From Chitinophaga sp. HK235 (lineage in GTDB: Bacteria > Bacteroidota > Bacteroidia > Chitinophagales > Chitinophagaceae), in assembly GCF_018255755.1 (NCBI RefSeq), contig NZ_CP073766.1:3410001-3474000 (forward strand): a DNA stretch of 64,000 nucleotides, given 5' to 3'. A model generated the notes under the pieces. It did not search any database. It was not told the origin of the DNA and saw only the letters and a list, made by a program, of their open reading frames with translations. This document shows, piece by piece, positions 8,634 to 17,375 of the stretch (the first letter of the stretch is position 1; each line of letters opens with the position of its first letter). A program made the translations under genes and the position numbers.

Positions 8634-8670
8634 CGCAAAGGAACAGCGTTCTTCCCGCTGTCCCTTTGCG
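8634..8670 (-). terminator. rho-independent terminator of the protease gene
   Basis: 15-bp stem (8634-8648 and 8656-8670) with a single A-C mismatch and a 7-nt loop, 27 bp after the protease stop on the minus strand. It is followed by TTTTTTAT on that strand. Confidence 0.85.
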
Positions 8671-8696
8671 TGCTATAAAACTATTTTTCTAAATCT

Positions 8697-11600
8697 TTAT
8701 TTGATCTCTTTCAGCATTTCCTTCACGGCTGCTTCCAGCTGATCGTCCTTGCCTGCCAGGAAATCTTCATAACGTAACGGTACACGGACGTCCGGCTCTA
8801 CCTGAAGATTTTCAGTAGGACGGCCTTCTTTACCAATGGTAGCAACCATTGGGATACCAAATACGAGGGTCGGATCGATCTGTGTTTCCCACCATACTGC
8901 AGTACCGGTACCAGGAACAGGCATACCAATCAGTTTGCCCAGTTTACCCTGTTTGTACACATATGGGAAGATAAAGGCATCGCTGTAGTTGCCCTCACTG
9001 ATCAGCACACAGCTGGGGGCTGTCCATTTGTTCATAGGCTCGCCACTTTTCAGCAGATTGCCCTGTGGAGCAAACTGCAGGTATTTGCTGCCGCTGAGGA
9101 GATTATACAGATCGTCGTGCAGCCATCCACCACCATTGAAGCGGGTATCTACGATGAGTGCCTGTTTCTCCCTGTTTTTACCCAGTATTTCATCATATAC
9201 TGTGCGGAAGCTGCCATCATTCATTCCCTGTACATGCACATATCCAACTTTGCCGCCACTGAGTTTATCCACCATTTTGCGCATGTTGCTTACCCAGCGT
9301 TTGTACATCAGGTCACCTTCTTCTCCTCTGGAGATGGGTTTCAGGGTTTCTTCCCAGCTTTTGCCTTCTGCATCTGTAAAGCTGATCAGCACATTACGGC
9401 CAGCTTTGCGGTTGAGCAGGCCAGCCCAGTCTGCTTTAACAGTAACCGGTTCTCCATCAATTTTATTGATAACGGCACCTTGTTTCATTTTGCTGCCGGC
9501 CTTGTCAAAAGGTCCGCCTGCGATCACTTCGTCTACTTTCAGACCATCTTTGGTGAAACGTTCATCAAACAGCAGTCCCAGAGAAGCGGTATTATCGCCT
9601 TCGGGGCGCTGGGGTGAATAACGGCCACCGGTATGTGAACCATTCAGTTCACCCAGCATTTCGCTCAGCAGTTCCTGGAAGTCGTAGTTATTGCTGATAT
9701 GCGGGAGGAAACGTGCATAGGTATCACGATACATTTTCCAATCCATGTTGCGGATGGTAGGATCATAGAATTTTTCTTTCACCTGTTTCCATGCGTGGTC
9801 GAGGATATAAGCGCGTTCAGCAGCCGCGTTGAGCAGCATTTCAGAGCTGATGCTGATAGGTGTGATTTTGCCTGAACTGGCATCTACTTTTACAACACTG
9901 CCCTTGTTGCTTACAAACAGACTGTTGCCATCTTTGCTCAGCTCAATATTACCAGGGCTGCCACTCAGTTTGGCGAGTATTTTGGTTTCGCCGGTGCGGG
10001 GTTCTGTTACCCACAGGTCGTAACCTTTTTCGAAGGCGGCCATGTAATACAGTTTGCTGGCATCTTTGCTGAGCACATAATCAGCGATGGAAGCACTGTT
10101 GATGGTCAGGCGCTGTTGCCTGTTATCCAGATTGCTGAAATCAGGACGGAACTCCTTTTTAGCGGCAGTATCTTTTTTGGTAGAATCCTTCGCGCCTTTT
10201 TTATTATTGTCTTCCTGTTCTTTCAGGAGATTAAACTCATCTTTGGACAGTTTAAATTTGTCAAATGCTTCCTGGTCGAAGAACACAGCATAGATATCTG
10301 TTTCACGGCTGCCCTGGTTAGCCAGTGATTTACGGCCTTCGCGAGAATTTTCCCAGGTGAGCATTTTACCATCGGAGCTCCATTTGACATTGTCTTCACC
10401 GAAGCCGCTGTTGACAGGATTGAAGATATCACCTTTTCCGTCAGCAGGGATAATGGCTGCGTTATCGGTGAAGAAGTAACCTTTCTGGTCACCTGTTACG
10501 ATCCATTTGCTGTCGGGGCTCCAGGAGAAGCGCCAGTCGCCGTCGGAGTAGGAAGTGTTGTGGCCTTTGGGCAACAGCGTTCTGCTTTTACCGGAAGCGA
10601 TGTTAAACACTTTCAGGATATTGCGGTCTTCCACATAGGCGATTTCCTTGCCATCAGGAGAAAACACAGGCTGGAACTCTTCAGCAGCCGTAGCGATCAG
10701 CGGTTCTTCCTTCAGTACAGTGGCGGCAAAGAAATAAGGCTCTTCCTTACGAACGATGGTAGACTGATAGATGTCCCAGTTACCGTTGCGTTCAGCGGCA
10801 TAAATCAGTTTTTTTCCATCGGGAGACCATTCCACCATACGTTCCTGCTGAGGGGTGTTGGTGATGCGTTTGGTCATATTACCTTCCACGCTGGATACAA
10901 ATATTTCGCCTCTGGCCACAAAAGCCATTTGTTTTCCATCCGGGCTCATGGCAAACTCAGTGATGTTGCCATTTACCGGCAGCGGTTTCTGAGTAGCATC
11001 GCGGCCATCGTTGAAAATGCGGATGTTTACTTTCTGTGGTTTATCACCTTCTTTCAGCGTATATACTTCTCCGTTATAACTAAAGCAGAAAGTGTTATTG
11101 GTAGTGCGGGAAAGATGACGCACCGGATGTTTATCGAAGCGGGTCAGCTGCTCCATCTTTCCTTTGTCAGTCAGAGAAGCTTTAAAGAGGTTTTGCGTGA
11201 TGCCACCTTTTTCGCTCAGGTAGTACACGGAGTTATCATTACCGAAGAGTGGTTCACGGTCCTCACCTTCATAGCCGGACACCTGCTGGTAGGTATTTTT
11301 ACCCAGGTCATACACCCAGATATCACGGGTAACGGCAGAAACGTGATGTTTACGCCAGGGATCTTCATAGCCTTTGCGGTCCTGGAAGATGATCTGGTCT
11401 CCTTTGCTGTTGTAGTGTGCAGATTCGGCACCGGCAGCACTCAGCAGTACAGAACGTCCGCCGGTAACCGGTACAGTGTACAGGTTGCTGAACAAACGGG
11501 GGGAGCTGAAGCGGATGCTGGAAGCAGGAGCATTACGTCCGCTGCCAAACAGCACCTGTTTGTCGTCTGGTGTGAAGTCATAGGGAAAGTCGGCAGCGCT

Positions 11601-11918
11601 GTTGCTGGTAAGTCTTACGGGCGTGCCGCCTTCTGCCGGCATGACAAACACGTCGAAGTTACCATAGCGGTCGCTGGCAAAGGCGATGTATTTACCGTCG
11701 TGGCTCCACACGGGCATCATGTCATGCGCTTCGTGGATGGTGAGTGGTACGGCCACACCACCATTGGCATCTACACGGTAAATATCTCCTTTATAGCCAA
11801 AGGCGATGGTCTTTCCATCCGGGGAAATAGCCGGATAACGCAGCCATAGCGCACTTTCCTGGGCATAGGAGGCAGTGGTTATCAGCCATGCTGCACAGCT
11901 GAATAAAAATTTCTTCAT
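8697..11918 (-). CDS. tricorn-like S41 protease with beta-propellers and PDZ domain
   Basis: 1073 residues, secreted (signal peptide MKKFLFSCAAWLITTASYAQ). The first ~620 residues form two PD40/WD40-like propellers with recurring blades such as PAISPDGKTIAFGYKG, PVWSHDGKYIAFASDR and VEWSPDGKKLIYAAER. A Lys/Asp-rich insert lies near residues 570-595. Then come a tricorn core-like segment (about 700-770, with LNGSHTGG holding the likely catalytic His), a PDZ domain (about 775-860) and the S41 fold (ALIVDTRFNGGGWLHDDLYN). NYSDAFIFPY probably holds the nucleophilic Ser. Such proteins degrade peptides in the periplasm. Monocistronic, with its own terminator. Confidence 0.92.
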   Translation of the reverse strand: MKKFLFSCAAWLITTASYAQESALWLRYPAISPDGKTIAFGYKGDIYRVDANGGVAVPLTIHEAHDMMPVWSHDGKYIAFASDRYGNFDVFVMPAEGGTPVRLTSNSAADFPYDFTPDDKQVLFGSGRNAPASSIRFSSPRLFSNLYTVPVTGGRSVLLSAAGAESAHYNSKGDQIIFQDRKGYEDPWRKHHVSAVTRDIWVYDLGKNTYQQVSGYEGEDREPLFGNDNSVYYLSEKGGITQNLFKASLTDKGKMEQLTRFDKHPVRHLSRTTNNTFCFSYNGEVYTLKEGDKPQKVNIRIFNDGRDATQKPLPVNGNITEFAMSPDGKQMAFVARGEIFVSSVEGNMTKRITNTPQQERMVEWSPDGKKLIYAAERNGNWDIYQSTIVRKEEPYFFAATVLKEEPLIATAAEEFQPVFSPDGKEIAYVEDRNILKVFNIASGKSRTLLPKGHNTSYSDGDWRFSWSPDSKWIVTGDQKGYFFTDNAAIIPADGKGDIFNPVNSGFGEDNVKWSSDGKMLTWENSREGRKSLANQGSRETDIYAVFFDQEAFDKFKLSKDEFNLLKEQEDNNKKGAKDSTKKDTAAKKEFRPDFSNLDNRQQRLTINSASIADYVLSKDASKLYYMAAFEKGYDLWVTEPRTGETKILAKLSGSPGNIELSKDGNSLFVSNKGSVVKVDASSGKITPISISSEMLLNAAAERAYILDHAWKQVKEKFYDPTIRNMDWKMYRDTYARFLPHISNNYDFQELLSEMLGELNGSHTGGRYSPQRPEGDNTASLGLLFDERFTKDGLKVDEVIAGGPFDKAGSKMKQGAVINKIDGEPVTVKADWAGLLNRKAGRNVLISFTDAEGKSWEETLKPISRGEEGDLMYKRWVSNMRKMVDKLSGGKVGYVHVQGMNDGSFRTVYDEILGKNREKQALIVDTRFNGGGWLHDDLYNLLSGSKYLQFAPQGNLLKSGEPMNKWTAPSCVLISEGNYSDAFIFPYVYKQGKLGKLIGMPVPGTGTAVWWETQIDPTLVFGIPMVATIGKEGRPTENLQVEPDVRVPLRYEDFLAGKDDQLEAAVKEMLKEIK

Positions 11919-12274
11919 AAGCCTAAGTAGATTTGTTGTGGTAAGTATCCCAAAATATAAAAAAGCTGACGTTGTTAAACCCGATTAATGATAAATGGCA
12001 CATTCGGGTGATGGCTAGAGGTAGGCTACCTCCTCCTGAAAACGGGGTCCTGCCTTAATATTTCCATCACTGCCAGGCCGTCGGTGCCGGCCGTGCAATG
12101 CGAGCATCCCGCGTGTAGCCGTTGCCGCTACTTTTCTGGTCATAATCAGCAGGATGTTATACATATAATAATTAACAGAAGGGACTCAATTATTCTCATT
12201 AAATGTTTTTGTTTCCTTAATTTTATTAAACATCGAGTTAATTTTATTTAAAATTACTTTAACTTTGTTGAACA
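11919..12274. other. 356-bp divergent intergenic region with a GC-rich patch
   Basis: Between the protease (minus) and the DUF2089 gene (plus). The left ~70 bp should hold the protease promoter; I see no clean -7 box. Bases 12000-12150 are unusually GC-rich and include an odd-centred palindrome (arms 12018-12024 and 12026-12032) and a 33-codon open stretch on the minus strand between stops at 12128-12130 and 12026-12028 (CSHCTAGTDGLAVMEIL within it) that has no start codon. The right 80 bp are very A/T-rich and carry the promoter of the DUF2089 gene. Confidence 0.5.
12238..12267 (+). promoter_or_regulatory. Bacteroidota-type promoter, nearly leaderless
   Basis: TAACTTTG at 12260-12267 is a perfect match to the Bacteroidota -7 consensus TAnnTTTG. 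A TTA (consensus TTG) lies 19 nt upstream at 12238-12240. Transcription would begin close to the ATG at 12275, giving a very short or absent leader, which fits the lack of a Shine-Dalgarno. Confidence 0.6.
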
Positions 12275-12574
12275 ATGAAAGCAATAAAAAAATCTCTTCC
12301 GCTGGCATGTCCCAGCTGTGCATCACCACTGAAAGTGACGTCTCTGGCCTGTGAAGCCTGCGACACCAGTGTTTCCGGCAGCTTCGAGCTGCCACTGCTG
12401 GCCAGATTGCCGGCAGAAGACCTGCAGTTTGTGATCGACTTCGTAAAGAGCAGTGGCAGTCTGAAAGTGATGGCGCAGCAGCTGGGACTGAGTTATCCCA
12501 CCGTACGCAACAGGCTCGATGATATTATCAGCAACATAGAAGCTATTGAAAAAAACATAAAAACATCCCGATGA
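12275..12574 (+). CDS. DUF2089-family zinc-ribbon/HTH protein
   Basis: 99 residues. A zinc ribbon formed by CPSCASPLKVTSLACEAC (about residues 13-30) is followed by FELPLLARLPAEDLQFVIDFVKSSG and the helix-turn-helix SLKVMAQQLGLSYPTVRNRLDDII. This is the DUF2089 architecture, thought to bind DNA and often paired with a membrane partner. Here the partner would be the YIP1-like protein, whose ATG overlaps this stop by 4 bp (12571-12574). An anti-sigma-like or self-regulating pair is plausible but inferred. Confidence 0.85.
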   Translation: MKAIKKSLPLACPSCASPLKVTSLACEACDTSVSGSFELPLLARLPAEDLQFVIDFVKSSGSLKVMAQQLGLSYPTVRNRLDDIISNIEAIEKNIKTSR

Positions 12575-13119
12575 CTACCTGGTTATTTCGACCGTTTACC
12601 TACATCGCCGGTGGCAAAGCCCTGCTGGCAGGATGGATCATCATGCTGATCACAGCTGTGGCAGCATATTTTTCCGGCACCCATTTTGACGGCGCCATCG
12701 ATTCACATGCAACCTGGACCACCCCTTATTATCATTATCTGCTGGAACCATTGATAGCATGGCTTGATACGGTTATCATCTGTTATGTGGCAGCAAGGAT
12801 CTTTTCAAAGTCATCTTTCCGCCTCATAGACCTGGCCGGTACATTCGCCCTGGCAAGGGCTCCGCTGCTGATCGTCGCATTGATCAACTTCGCCATGCCG
12901 GTGGTAAAAACACCAGCCGACATCACTCCGCAGGCTATGGCCATAGGACTGATAGTAATACCGTTCACAGGATGGATGCTGGTCCTCCTGTATCATGCCT
13001 TCAGTATCTCTACCAACCTGAAAGGGAATAAGGCTGTTATTATCTTTATTTCGGCGCTGCTGGTGGCAGAGATACTGTCCAAAATATTGTTCCCCCTTTT
13101 GTTTCCACTTCTACATTAA
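12571..13119 (+). CDS. YIP1-like integral membrane protein
   Basis: 182 residues with five hydrophobic segments (about 15-35, 63-78, 83-112, 119-140 and 150-180). The start RPFTYIAGGKALLAGW and the large first loop (HFDGAIDSHATW) resemble YIP1-family proteins of Bacteroidota. No catalytic motif. It is translationally coupled to the DUF2089 regulator and 11 bp ahead of the alpha/beta hydrolase, so all three form one operon. Function unknown. Confidence 0.7.
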   Translation: MTTWLFRPFTYIAGGKALLAGWIIMLITAVAAYFSGTHFDGAIDSHATWTTPYYHYLLEPLIAWLDTVIICYVAARIFSKSSFRLIDLAGTFALARAPLLIVALINFAMPVVKTPADITPQAMAIGLIVIPFTGWMLVLLYHAFSISTNLKGNKAVIIFISALLVAEILSKILFPLLFPLLH

Positions 13120-13130
13120 AAAATACCGAT

Positions 13131-14399
13131 ATGAAAAAGATCTGTTTACTGACCATGCTGCTGTCATTTTCATTGTACATGATGGCACAGGTCAACTATC
13201 CCATTGCCGCCGCAAAGGTGCAGCGGTACTATAACCAGCAACAGGCTGATAGTTTTTATGCCATGTTTGGTCCCGCTATGAAAGCCGCACTGCCACCAGA
13301 TCAGACGCGTGCGATGCTCAGTCAGCTGCATAGCCAGCTGGGAGAGCTGTTGCAGCTCACGCCTTCCGGAGGTGATGCGACTTATCAGAGCTGGAAAGCA
13401 GCCTTCACCAAAGGTGCCCTGACCATGATCCTCGCACTCAATAAAGATAACCAGCTGGAAGGTTTCCGTTTTATACCTTATCAGGAGAAAGCAATAGTGG
13501 AGAAAGACCCTGACAATTTTGTTTTACATGCCGTGGGAGCCGACATTGTGGGCACACTCACGATGCCCGTTAGCAACGCCAAGGTGCCTGTAGTACTGCT
13601 CATAGCTGGCTCCGGCCCTACCGACCGTAATTGTAACAGTAAATTAGGCATCAATACCAACGCTTTCAAAATGCTGGCAGAAGCCCTGCAAGCCGACGGT
13701 ATCGCCTGCCTGCGATACGACAAACGCGGTGTAGGCGCCAGCGTTACCAGCCAGCAACAATCGGAAGTTACATTTGATATAATGGTGGATGACGCATCCG
13801 GCATGCTGAAAATGCTGAAGGAAGACCAGCGTTTTTCCACTGTCGTTGTAGCTGGCCATAGCGAAGGCTCCCTGATCGGAATGCTGGCCGCTCAGCGGGA
13901 AAAAGCAGACCGGTATATCTCCATCGCCGGTTCCGGAGAACGCATTGATCTCATCATCGAAAGACAGTTGAATGCACAATCACCACCACTGGCGCAAAAG
14001 GCCAAATTATTATTCGACAGCCTCCGGCAAGGACAAACCATACACAATACAGAACCTACCCTGCAAACGATGTTCTATCCGGGCATTCAACCTTATATAG
14101 CCTCCTGGATGAAATACACCCCCTCTGAAGAAATTAAAAAACTGAAAATACCGAAGCTCATCATTCAGGGAACCGAAGACATACAGGTAAGCATCAACGA
14201 CGCACATATGTTACAACAGGCCGGAGCGCCTGCCCTACTGAAGGAGATAAACGGGATGAACCATGTCCTGAAAAATCCTGCCGGCGGTAAAAGCCTGAAT
14301 GACCCCACTTACAGAGACCCTACACAACCGTTGAACCTTGAGCTGGTAAAGGATATAGAAGAATTTGTGAAGGGAGTGATTGTTTACAGACAGCAATAA
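13131..14399 (+). CDS. secreted alpha/beta hydrolase with N-terminal DUF3887 domain
   Basis: 422 residues with a signal peptide (about 1-19, MMAQ). Residues ~22-115 form a DUF3887-like domain (YYNQQQADSFYAMFG, then LGELLQLTP and FRFIPY), and the rest is an alpha/beta hydrolase. The oxyanion region is LLIAGSGPTDRNCNS, the nucleophile elbow is GHSEGS, the acid is probably in IQGTEDIQVS and the His is in NGMNHVLKNP. The triad appears complete. DUF3887 hydrolases are mostly uncharacterised esterases or acyl-peptide-type enzymes. It is the third gene of the DUF2089 operon and converges with the glycosidase only 5 bp away, with no terminator between. Confidence 0.85.
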   Translation: MKKICLLTMLLSFSLYMMAQVNYPIAAAKVQRYYNQQQADSFYAMFGPAMKAALPPDQTRAMLSQLHSQLGELLQLTPSGGDATYQSWKAAFTKGALTMILALNKDNQLEGFRFIPYQEKAIVEKDPDNFVLHAVGADIVGTLTMPVSNAKVPVVLLIAGSGPTDRNCNSKLGINTNAFKMLAEALQADGIACLRYDKRGVGASVTSQQQSEVTFDIMVDDASGMLKMLKEDQRFSTVVVAGHSEGSLIGMLAAQREKADRYISIAGSGERIDLIIERQLNAQSPPLAQKAKLLFDSLRQGQTIHNTEPTLQTMFYPGIQPYIASWMKYTPSEEIKKLKIPKLIIQGTEDIQVSINDAHMLQQAGAPALLKEINGMNHVLKNPAGGKSLNDPTYRDPTQPLNLELVKDIEEFVKGVIVYRQQ

Positions 14400-14404
14400 C
14401 CCTC

Positions 14405-15595
14405 CTATTTTTCCCGGGAACTTTTTTTACGCATCTCTTCAAAGAAGGGTGTTCTCCTCTCCGCCACACATTTCACGGCATAGATGTACAACGCTGCAGA
14501 CCAGGACTGCCAGTTCTGTCCTTTGGGTAGCGCATCCTGTGCGTGCAGCCACTCATTGAAGCCATAATCCAGCTGCTGTGCATTGACAGCTTTCACCAAT
14601 GCTGTCAGCGCCAGCAGCTTTTTTTCAGCCAGCTGGTATTTTCCGGCAGCCACCAGTGCGGCAACATAAACACCGCAAATGAATGGCCATAAGCCTCCGT
14701 TATGATAGTCACCGGGTTTGTTAAACTGTTCATCCCGGGAGCGCCAGTCAGGATCATCAGGTCTGACAAACGGAAAAAAGTTAGGTGGTAAATCAGCCGC
14801 CAGCTCCCCTTTTTCACGCATCACACGACACTCTTCTTCAATCCAGGCTATCATTCTTTCTGCCCTCGATGGTGAGGCTATGCCGGTGAGAATAGCCAGA
14901 CTGTTGCCCAACAGATCAAACCGCTCGCTGCTGTATACTTTGAAAGACCAGAAGGCATAATAGGGTTTGTTTTTTACCGTGAGACCTTCATGTACATGAC
15001 GATTCATTACATTGCTGGTGATCGTAAAATGTCTCATTTCCTGCAGAAAGGCATCGGCTCTTTCATGTTCATCAAACATACGCAGGCAGGCATAAACCAG
15101 GGTATTAACGTACAAACCGTAACCCAGCACCCACTGCTCATCACGCCAGTCGGTAGTAGGCAATTGAGCCACCAGCAACCGGTCGGAAGGACTTTGATGA
15201 GCCAGCCAGTCCAGTGATTTCAGCGCAGCCTCCTGTAAAAAATCCTGCTCTCCTGTCAGCTGGCGATAAATACTGATACCTACTAAAAACAAAGGCGTAG
15301 TGTCACTGGCGCCGAGGTTCTCCCCATCATGTACCAGTGAAGGAATATGACCATGGAGGGTCTGGTTGCGGGCCAGTGTTTCCAGCACTTTGCGCATACT
15401 GCTGATCAGCTGTTCATCGCCGGAGACGGCGATCCCGAAAAAGGTAAACACGAGGTCACGGGTATATGGCTCCGGATATCCCCATCCGGCGGTACGTGGC
15501 AATCCATTGTAAGGACCGCTGCGGTTATGCTGTAAGACAGCTATCGCCGCCTGCATAGCCTGTTCAACTTCTCCGGGGATGGTATAGGCTTTCAT
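14405..15595 (-). CDS. (alpha/alpha)6-barrel glycosidase (debranching-enzyme/GH100-like)
   Basis: 396 residues without a signal peptide. Sequence layout fits a six-hairpin glycosidase: GWGYPEPYTRDLVFTFFG near residue 40 with a likely catalytic Asp in YTRD, SLDWLAHQSP, TTDWRDEQWVLGYGLYVNTLVYA in the middle, and DYHNGGLWPFICGVYVAAL and YGFNEWLHAQ near the end. This resembles amylo-alpha-1,6-glucosidases and alkaline/neutral invertases, but I cannot fix the family. It is the last gene of an operon with a glycosyltransferase (4-bp overlap) and a PIG-L deacetylase, so it may act on a sugar conjugate made by them. Confidence 0.6.
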   Translation of the reverse strand: MKAYTIPGEVEQAMQAAIAVLQHNRSGPYNGLPRTAGWGYPEPYTRDLVFTFFGIAVSGDEQLISSMRKVLETLARNQTLHGHIPSLVHDGENLGASDTTPLFLVGISIYRQLTGEQDFLQEAALKSLDWLAHQSPSDRLLVAQLPTTDWRDEQWVLGYGLYVNTLVYACLRMFDEHERADAFLQEMRHFTITSNVMNRHVHEGLTVKNKPYYAFWSFKVYSSERFDLLGNSLAILTGIASPSRAERMIAWIEEECRVMREKGELAADLPPNFFPFVRPDDPDWRSRDEQFNKPGDYHNGGLWPFICGVYVAALVAAGKYQLAEKKLLALTALVKAVNAQQLDYGFNEWLHAQDALPKGQNWQSWSAALYIYAVKCVAERRTPFFEEMRKKSSREK

Positions 15596-16734
15596 ATAAC
15601 TCCCAGTTTATCTTCTACTATCTTCAAAAAACGTTTAGCCACTACACGGTAGTCGAAATGCTGCATCACTCTCGAGCGGCCTGCCGCACCCAGCTGCAGG
15701 CGCAGGTCTTTATTAACCATCAGTTCCCCCAGATGAGAGGCGATGTCTTCGGAGCTGGCACGATAGTCTACCGTACGGGGTGTATCAAACACTACAGTGC
15801 GTCGGGCATCAAAGCCGGATTCAGTACCCACCACCACTTCTTTCAGCACAATTTCATCCGCGATACTGGCCAGCAGGGCTGTTTCTCCATGTATCATCGT
15901 GTCCAGCATACCCATGGCCCGCAGGCTCACCACCGGTTTCCCACAGGCATTGGCTTCTACCTGTGTCATTCCAAAACCTTCCAGACGGGATGGTGCCGCA
16001 TAGATATCACAGGCACTGAGCAGGTAAGGCATAAAATTGCGGGATATCTTATACTTGGTATAGATCACATGATCGGCTATGCCCAGCTGGTGTGCCAGCT
16101 GAAAATCAGCCTGGTTCTGAAAGTCGGTCCGTTCCTGCGGCCATACCTTGCAAACATATTTCCATTGGGGCATTCTTCCGTTGAGCTGTGCCAGTGCATG
16201 CATCACTTCCCGGGCCCCTTTGGAAGCGGCATCGCCGCCTACCGTCAGTATCATCAGTTCATCCGGGTGTATGCCCAGCGCATTGCGCACAGCGGCCACT
16301 TTGGGATCATCAGCCGCAAAAGGACGGAACCTGTCTGTATCACAACCCACCGGCAATACTTCTATATTACGGCCGCTGATACCATCGCGCACATACATAT
16401 CTTTGACCCAGTTGGAGGTGACGAGGATCAGTGGCAGTGTGTTCAGCACCTCCTGATAATTGGCGATATAGCCGTCGGCCACCAGCCAGGGCACTGCCGT
16501 AACCCCAAATTGCTGCGCATGTAATACCAGGTGTGGAACATATCCCCAATACCCTACACCGGTTACCACATCCGGTTTAAACCAGCGGTAATACCATTCC
16601 TTTTCCTGATTGGATTCATAATGTACAGCGTGTACATCTACACCCAGTTCCTGCAGCCCTTTGAAGAGCAGGTCTCCCTGTGTGGCAAGGCCGCCGGGGC
16701 CTGCCGGATAGTCATATAATACTAATACTCTCAT
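15592..16734 (-). CDS. GT4-family glycosyltransferase
   Basis: 380 residues, a complete GT-B enzyme. The N-terminal domain starts RVLVLYDYPAGPGGLATQG with the Gly-rich loop. The C-terminal donor domain has LTVGGDAASKGAREVM, the hinge KYKISRNFMPYLLSACDIYAAPS, and the EX7E-type signature in EGFGMTQVEANACGKPVV. It transfers a sugar from an activated donor with retention. Donor and acceptor are not predictable. Start and stop overlap both operon neighbours by 4 bp. Together with a PIG-L deacetylase it recalls thiol-sugar pathways (BshA/BshB, MshA/MshB), but the third gene here is a glycosidase, so I do not assign that pathway. Confidence 0.85.
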   Translation of the reverse strand: MRVLVLYDYPAGPGGLATQGDLLFKGLQELGVDVHAVHYESNQEKEWYYRWFKPDVVTGVGYWGYVPHLVLHAQQFGVTAVPWLVADGYIANYQEVLNTLPLILVTSNWVKDMYVRDGISGRNIEVLPVGCDTDRFRPFAADDPKVAAVRNALGIHPDELMILTVGGDAASKGAREVMHALAQLNGRMPQWKYVCKVWPQERTDFQNQADFQLAHQLGIADHVIYTKYKISRNFMPYLLSACDIYAAPSRLEGFGMTQVEANACGKPVVSLRAMGMLDTMIHGETALLASIADEIVLKEVVVGTESGFDARRTVVFDTPRTVDYRASSEDIASHLGELMVNKDLRLQLGAAGRSRVMQHFDYRVVAKRFLKIVEDKLGVI

Positions 16735-17375
16735 GGTGTGATACGGTTACTGTTCAGCCATTGCTCGGCTCCCGCCACCGTGCTGAACGTCCAGAATGCT
16801 TCCGCGGGTGGTGTAATCTGTGCTTCCCAACTATCTTGACTAAATCCATATATACCAGTGATCAGTTCTTTTTTATGTTGAAATACAGGTGCCGGAAGAG
16901 ACAGGTAAATACCAGCAGTGGGATCTGCTACCGGGAAATGGGTATGACCGCCGTCATCATAGGCAAACAACCATAATTCAGGACTTGAAAGAAGATCTGC
17001 TTTCCATAGCCGGAAAACAGCCTCACTCACTTCTTCATGCCGGCGATGCCGTGTATACTCTCCCGCTATATTATGGGTAATGATCAGGTCAAACTGGGTA
17101 TGTGGCAACAGTTGCAGTACCTGTTCCTCCACAGCCGGAATTGGTAACGGGGTTTGTTCAGGACCATCATCCATATCTGCCATACTGCCTGCTGCTCCCA
17201 ATGCTTTGAGTGCAGCAGCAAAACGGGGAGCCCTGTCTGTGTCTCCGGCTCTGCAGATACACGCCACAAAACAACGCCATTCAGGATGGCTCATGATCGT
17301 TCCGCCAGCCCAAAGGGTTTCATCATCCGGATGTGCCACAATAATGGCCACATTTTTTTTATGGTGGTATTGCAT
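16731..17375 (-). CDS. PIG-L family zinc-dependent deacetylase
   Basis: 214 residues. The zinc-site motif VAHPDDETLWAGG lies at about residues 11-23 and the second His element is in NIAGEYTRHRRHEEV. PIG-L enzymes remove acetyl groups from N-acetylglucosamine conjugates. I chose the ATG at 17375, which puts the metal motif at the usual distance from the N-terminus; a GTG at 17441 would add 22 atypical residues. First gene of the operon with the GT4 enzyme (4-bp overlap) and the glycosidase. Confidence 0.85.
   Translation of the reverse strand: MQYHHKKNVAIIVAHPDDETLWAGGTIMSHPEWRCFVACICRAGDTDRAPRFAAALKALGAAGSMADMDDGPEQTPLPIPAVEEQVLQLLPHTQFDLIITHNIAGEYTRHRRHEEVSEAVFRLWKADLLSSPELWLFAYDDGGHTHFPVADPTAGIYLSLPAPVFQHKKELITGIYGFSQDSWEAQITPPAEAFWTFSTVAGAEQWLNSNRITP

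Noticed and set aside
10560..11849. 429-codon open frame on plus across the protease gene
   Set aside because: It is the antisense frame of the tricorn-like protease, which has clear propeller, PDZ and S41 motifs; the antisense product has no domain.
12186..12395. 69-codon minus-strand frame over the DUF2089 start
   Set aside because: Overlaps a gene with a clear zinc ribbon/HTH and its promoter.
15592..17375. Calling the GT4 and PIG-L genes bshA and bshB (bacillithiol)
   Set aside because: No diagnostic residues recognised and the third operon gene is a glycosidase; the symbols would be a guess.
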